The notes beneath the pieces were generated by a model. That model did not search any database, was not told where the DNA came from, and was given only the letters and a program-made list of their open reading frames with translations. This document shows, one piece after another, positions 62,000-64,000 of a stretch of 64,000 nucleotides of DNA. The number at the start of each line of letters is the position of its first letter. The stretch's first letter is position 1. The stretch covers positions 62,001 to 126,000 of the forward strand of contig JBOGNO010000001.1 of the NCBI GenBank assembly GCA_050747245.1, in the 5' to 3' direction. Position numbers and translations under genes: made by a program. This stretch comes from JBOGNO01 sp050747245 (GTDB lineage: Bacteria > Acidobacteriota > Terriglobia > Acidiferrales > UBA7541).

Positions 62000-62907
62000 G
62001 CCCTCGCCTCGGTCGCCGGCGATTCGCCGGACGCTTTCTTTTCCGCCACGCGCATCTTCGCGCTGCGCGCTCGCGGGTTTCTGTCGATCTCTGCTTCCGA
62101 GGGCCGGATGACCTTCTTCGTCAGAATTCGGAATGAGTTTTCCTGCGCCAGCATTTGAAACGCCCGCTTCACCATGCGGTCTTCGAGGGAGTGGTAGCTG
62201 AGGATTGCCCACCTCCCTCCGGGAGATATCGTGGCAGGGGTCCGAGAAAGAAACTGCTGGAGTTCCTCCAACTCTCTATTCACCGCTATCCGCAGCGCCA
62301 GAAACGTTTTTGTCGCGGGATGCAGTCTCTGCCTTCCCCTTGCTATTCGGCCCCCTGCCACAACCGTTGCCAGATGTTCGGTATCGCGGATTGGCCGCGC
62401 GCGAACAATTGCTCTGGCGATCTTTCGTGAATCCCTCTCCTCGCCGTAGTTGTAGAGGAGATTGGCCAGTTCTTTCTCCGGCCAGGTATTCAAAATTTCT
62501 TCCGCTGTCAGCGATTCCAGGCGGTTCATGCGCATGTCCAGCGGCCCGCCCCAGCGGAATGAAAATCCGCGCTCCGCGGTGTCCAGTTGCAGGCTCGAGA
62601 CTCCCAGGTCCGCCAGCACGCCATCGAAGCGCGGGAGTTTCAATTCCCTGCTCACTTCGTCCACTCTCGAAAAGTTTTCCTGCACCAGCGTCACCCTCGC
62701 CTTGTAAGGCTCCAGCCGCTCGCGCGCTATTTCCATCGCCTGCGCGTCGCGGTCCATCCCCACCAGCCGCCCTTCGGTCAGTCGCCGCGCAATCTCCACG
62801 GCGTGTCCGCCCGTTCCCAGCGTCGCATCCAGGTACGTGCCCCCCGGCCGTATCGCCAGCCACTGCAGCACTTCTTCCAGCAGCACCGGCGTATGCAACG
62901 CATTCAA
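61996..62907 (-). CDS. rsmH: 16S rRNA (cytosine1402-N4)-methyltransferase
   Basis: RsmH (MraW) methylates N4 of C1402 in 16S rRNA at the decoding centre. 303 residues: HTPVLLEEVLQWL, the SAM-binding YLDATLGTGGHAVEIARRL, VLADLGVSSLQLDTAERGFSF, MRMNRLESLTAEEILN and RTPATISPGGRWAILSYHSLEDRMVK. The start follows the mraZ stop with no gap. Its place as second gene of the cluster is the classical arrangement. Confidence 0.97.
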   Translation of the reverse strand: MNALHTPVLLEEVLQWLAIRPGGTYLDATLGTGGHAVEIARRLTEGRLVGMDRDAQAMEIARERLEPYKARVTLVQENFSRVDEVSRELKLPRFDGVLADLGVSSLQLDTAERGFSFRWGGPLDMRMNRLESLTAEEILNTWPEKELANLLYNYGEERDSRKIARAIVRARPIRDTEHLATVVAGGRIARGRQRLHPATKTFLALRIAVNRELEELQQFLSRTPATISPGGRWAILSYHSLEDRMVKRAFQMLAQENSFRILTKKVIRPSEAEIDRNPRARSAKMRVAEKKASGESPATEARA

Positions 62908-63336
62908 CTAAACGCCCAGATCGTCCAACTCTTCCGGCGTGATCGGCTCACCCTTGATCTGCGCCTGGTACTTCGAATGGTTCCAGACCAGGAGGTGGGT
63001 CAAATTGCCCATCACATCCACCTCGCCCAGCATTTTCGCGGCTTCGCGCAACACCGGCGGAATCAGGACTCGCCCCTGCCCGTCCAACTCCACCACTTGC
63101 CCGTAATAATTTGTGCGGTTCAAGAACTTCTGCTTTGCGCGATGGTGCGAGGAGAGCTTCGAGAGCCTGCGCTCGATTTCGTTCCACACCTTCATCGGAT
63201 AAATCCGCGCCGATTCCCCGCTCTCGCTGGTGACGTAAAATTGCCGCCCCGACTTGCGCAGCTCGGTGAGGAAATCGGCCGGAATCTTCAACCGGCCCTT
63301 TTCGTCCACTGTTGCGAGATGGTTTCCCCGAAGCAT
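62908..63336 (-). CDS. mraZ: Transcriptional regulator MraZ
   Basis: MraZ is the AbrB-like regulator that represses the dcw cluster by binding repeats in its own upstream region. 142 residues with the two family repeats: N-terminal DEKGRLKIPADFL and central DGQGRVLIPPVLR. The gene begins MLRGNHLATVD as expected. It is the first gene of the 17-kb cluster. A strong promoter and four phased repeats lie in the 110 bases upstream (separate entries), so autoregulation as in Escherichia coli is likely. Confidence 0.97.
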   Translation of the reverse strand: MLRGNHLATVDEKGRLKIPADFLTELRKSGRQFYVTSESGESARIYPMKVWNEIERRLSKLSSHHRAKQKFLNRTNYYGQVVELDGQGRVLIPPVLREAAKMLGEVDVMGNLTHLLVWNHSKYQAQIKGEPITPEELDDLGV

Positions 63337-63369
63337 TCTGCCTTGTGCCCGCCGCGTTGCCGCTTTCTG

Positions 63370-63409
63370 CCATCACCACCGCTTAACACTTTCTGCCACT
63401 TTCACCCAC
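63370..63409 (-). promoter_or_regulatory. Probable MraZ operator: four GTG-starting boxes with 10-bp period
   Basis: On the minus strand four consecutive 10-base units each start with GTG: GTGGGTGAAA (63400-63409), GTGGCAGAAA (63390-63399), GTGTTAAGCG (63380-63389) and GTGGTGATGG (63370-63379). MraZ operators are known to consist of GTGGG-type direct repeats spaced by 10 bases. These start about six bases past the predicted transcription start and end 34 bases before the mraZ ATG, which fits repression by blocking early transcription. Confidence 0.7.
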
Positions 63410-63421
63410 ATTTGGCCCCCG

Positions 63422-63449
63422 ATTGTAGTGACACCACAATCCTTGTCAA
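63422..63449 (-). promoter_or_regulatory. Sigma70-type promoter of the dcw cluster
   Basis: On the minus strand a perfect -35 TTGACA (63444-63449) is followed after 16 bases by TACAAT (63422-63427), a five-of-six -10. The predicted start near 63415 gives a leader of about 80 bases to mraZ. It is the best promoter match seen in the window and should drive the cluster's first genes. Confidence 0.8.
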
Positions 63450-63668
63450 GAGAAAAGCAACGCGCCGCAAAATTATTCTCGCTTGCGCCCCGCTTCGGAA
63501 CATCGCTTGCCTCGGGGGCGAAACCAATGGCGAAACCACTACATCTGGTGGTCGCTTCTTTCGCAAACACCGAAGCCTAGTTGTTGGATTGCAACGCGGC
63601 GCCCAAATTGTTCTGTAAGGGTAAACAAAAAATCTTTTTTCAGGGTCGCAGGCGCGGGAAGCGTGCGG

Positions 63669-64000
63669 TTACGGATTCGGGCCCAACCGCAGGATGCTCA
63701 TCCAGCGAAGTGTGTCGCACTCTTGCGGGTCCAGTCCTCGTAGGAACTCTTCATCGTTCAATTTCTGCTGGCGTTCCGCAGGGCTCAGCCCGCGCAATGC
63801 TCCCAGGCGTCCCAGCACTAGCTGCTTGCGCTCCGGAGGCATCTGTTGCCATGCAGGCAGAACTGTGTTCTTCGCATAATCTCTCTGCTCAGGAGTCAAT
63901 TGCTCCCAGTTTGTCTCGGTTTGCCGCATCTGGTTACGCTGCGCAGGCGTGAGCCGGTTCCACTTATCCAGATTCTGTCTGATCTGTGCCTGGCGTTCCG
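63669..64000 (-). CDS. DUF3106-type protein (5' end cut by window edge)
   Basis: The frame is open to the right edge without a start, so the gene is incomplete at its N-terminus; 109 codons before the stop are visible. It consists of imperfect repeats of the form W-x-x-L-T-P-x-Q-R (DKWNRLTPAQRNQ, then NWEQLTPEQRDYAK, then LPAWQQMPPERKQLV and LRGLSPAERQQKLND), which is characteristic of DUF3106 proteins. These are often exported helical proteins of unknown role, related in pattern to heavy-metal-sensor-like helical hairpins. It lies upstream of the dcw promoter on the same strand. Confidence 0.75.
   Translation of the reverse strand, partial: ERQAQIRQNLDKWNRLTPAQRNQMRQTETNWEQLTPEQRDYAKNTVLPAWQQMPPERKQLVLGRLGALRGLSPAERQQKLNDEEFLRGLDPQECDTLRWMSILRLGPNP

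Larger units (their letters stand above)
63337..63668. other. Intergenic region upstream of mraZ
   Basis: 330 bases between the DUF3106-type gene and mraZ. The mraZ-proximal half holds the promoter and four operator-like boxes (listed separately). The distal half (about 63450-63668) is without recognisable features, apart from a T-rich run ATCTTTTTTCAGG near 63632-63644 that could on the plus strand be part of a terminator but lacks a hairpin. Confidence 0.5.

Noticed and set aside
1..64000. tRNA, rRNA genes and CRISPR arrays
   Set aside because: No T-loop-like GTTCGAATCC with a matching acceptor stem was found at intergenic positions, no rRNA-like sequence, and no regularly spaced direct repeats of CRISPR length; a covariance-model scan was not possible here.

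Overview
The window reads as chromosomal DNA of a free-living, GC-rich Gram-negative-type bacterium, most probably an acidobacterium (Acidobacteriota). This is an inference from several things together: a complete and conventionally ordered division and cell-wall (dcw) cluster, a meso-diaminopimelate-type MurE, an apolipoprotein N-acyltransferase, an FtsI with a C-terminal PASTA domain, an archaeal/eukaryotic-type prolyl-tRNA synthetase, two copies of an exported protein family I associate with acidobacteria, and a secreted DinB-superfamily protein. No rRNA, tRNA, CRISPR array, integrase or transposase was seen.

Layout. 1-2.5 kb: moeA (runs off the left edge) and purA. 2.8-6.6 kb: a glycine-zipper envelope protein, a lone type IV pilin-like protein, a DmpA-type P1 peptidase, tag and trxA. 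6.6-14.5 kb: glgA diverging from rsmA, a pair of paralogous exported proteins (9.1 and 13.7 kb), a glycerophosphodiester phosphodiesterase, a GT-C-type membrane glycosyltransferase and a thioredoxin-like/TPR lipoprotein-like protein. 15.1-22 kb: isocitrate lyase, then a probable damage-tolerance cassette (Y-family polymerase, DnaE2-type polymerase, small overlapping ORF) behind a strong promoter and a structured leader. 22-30 kb: tldD/tldE, ahcY/metK with their own promoter, and prfB with an intact programmed +1 frameshift. 29.8-39.8 kb: lnt, SPOR protein, slipin, NfeD, TPR protein, PBP1A-type enzyme, small membrane protein and proS. 40.5-44 kb: an accessory island made of hairpin repeats and one 881-residue gene joining a SIR2-like domain to a winged helix and a PIN-like domain. 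44-45.8 kb: glyA and a JAMM peptidase. 45.9-63.4 kb: the dcw cluster, on the minus strand from mraZ to ftsZ (mraZ-rsmH-ftsL-ftsI-murE-murF-mraY-murD-ftsW-murG-murC-murB-ftsQ-ftsA-ftsZ), with a strong promoter and four 10-bp phased boxes upstream of mraZ that look like the MraZ operator. The window ends inside a DUF3106-type gene.

How the genes fit together. The dcw genes make UDP-MurNAc-pentapeptide and lipid II and build the divisome; many neighbours overlap by 4 bases, which implies translational coupling. PBP1A, Lnt, the SPOR protein and slipin/NfeD add envelope functions. metK and ahcY form the S-adenosylmethionine cycle, with glyA supplying one-carbon units.

The best candidate for something undescribed is the SIR2-winged helix-PIN protein at 41.07-43.71 kb, a probable single-gene anti-phage or abortive-infection effector. 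It is visibly lower in GC than its surroundings and sits in a repeat-rich gap between housekeeping genes. The DinB/DnaE2/small-ORF cassette, without any imuA or imuB, is the second.
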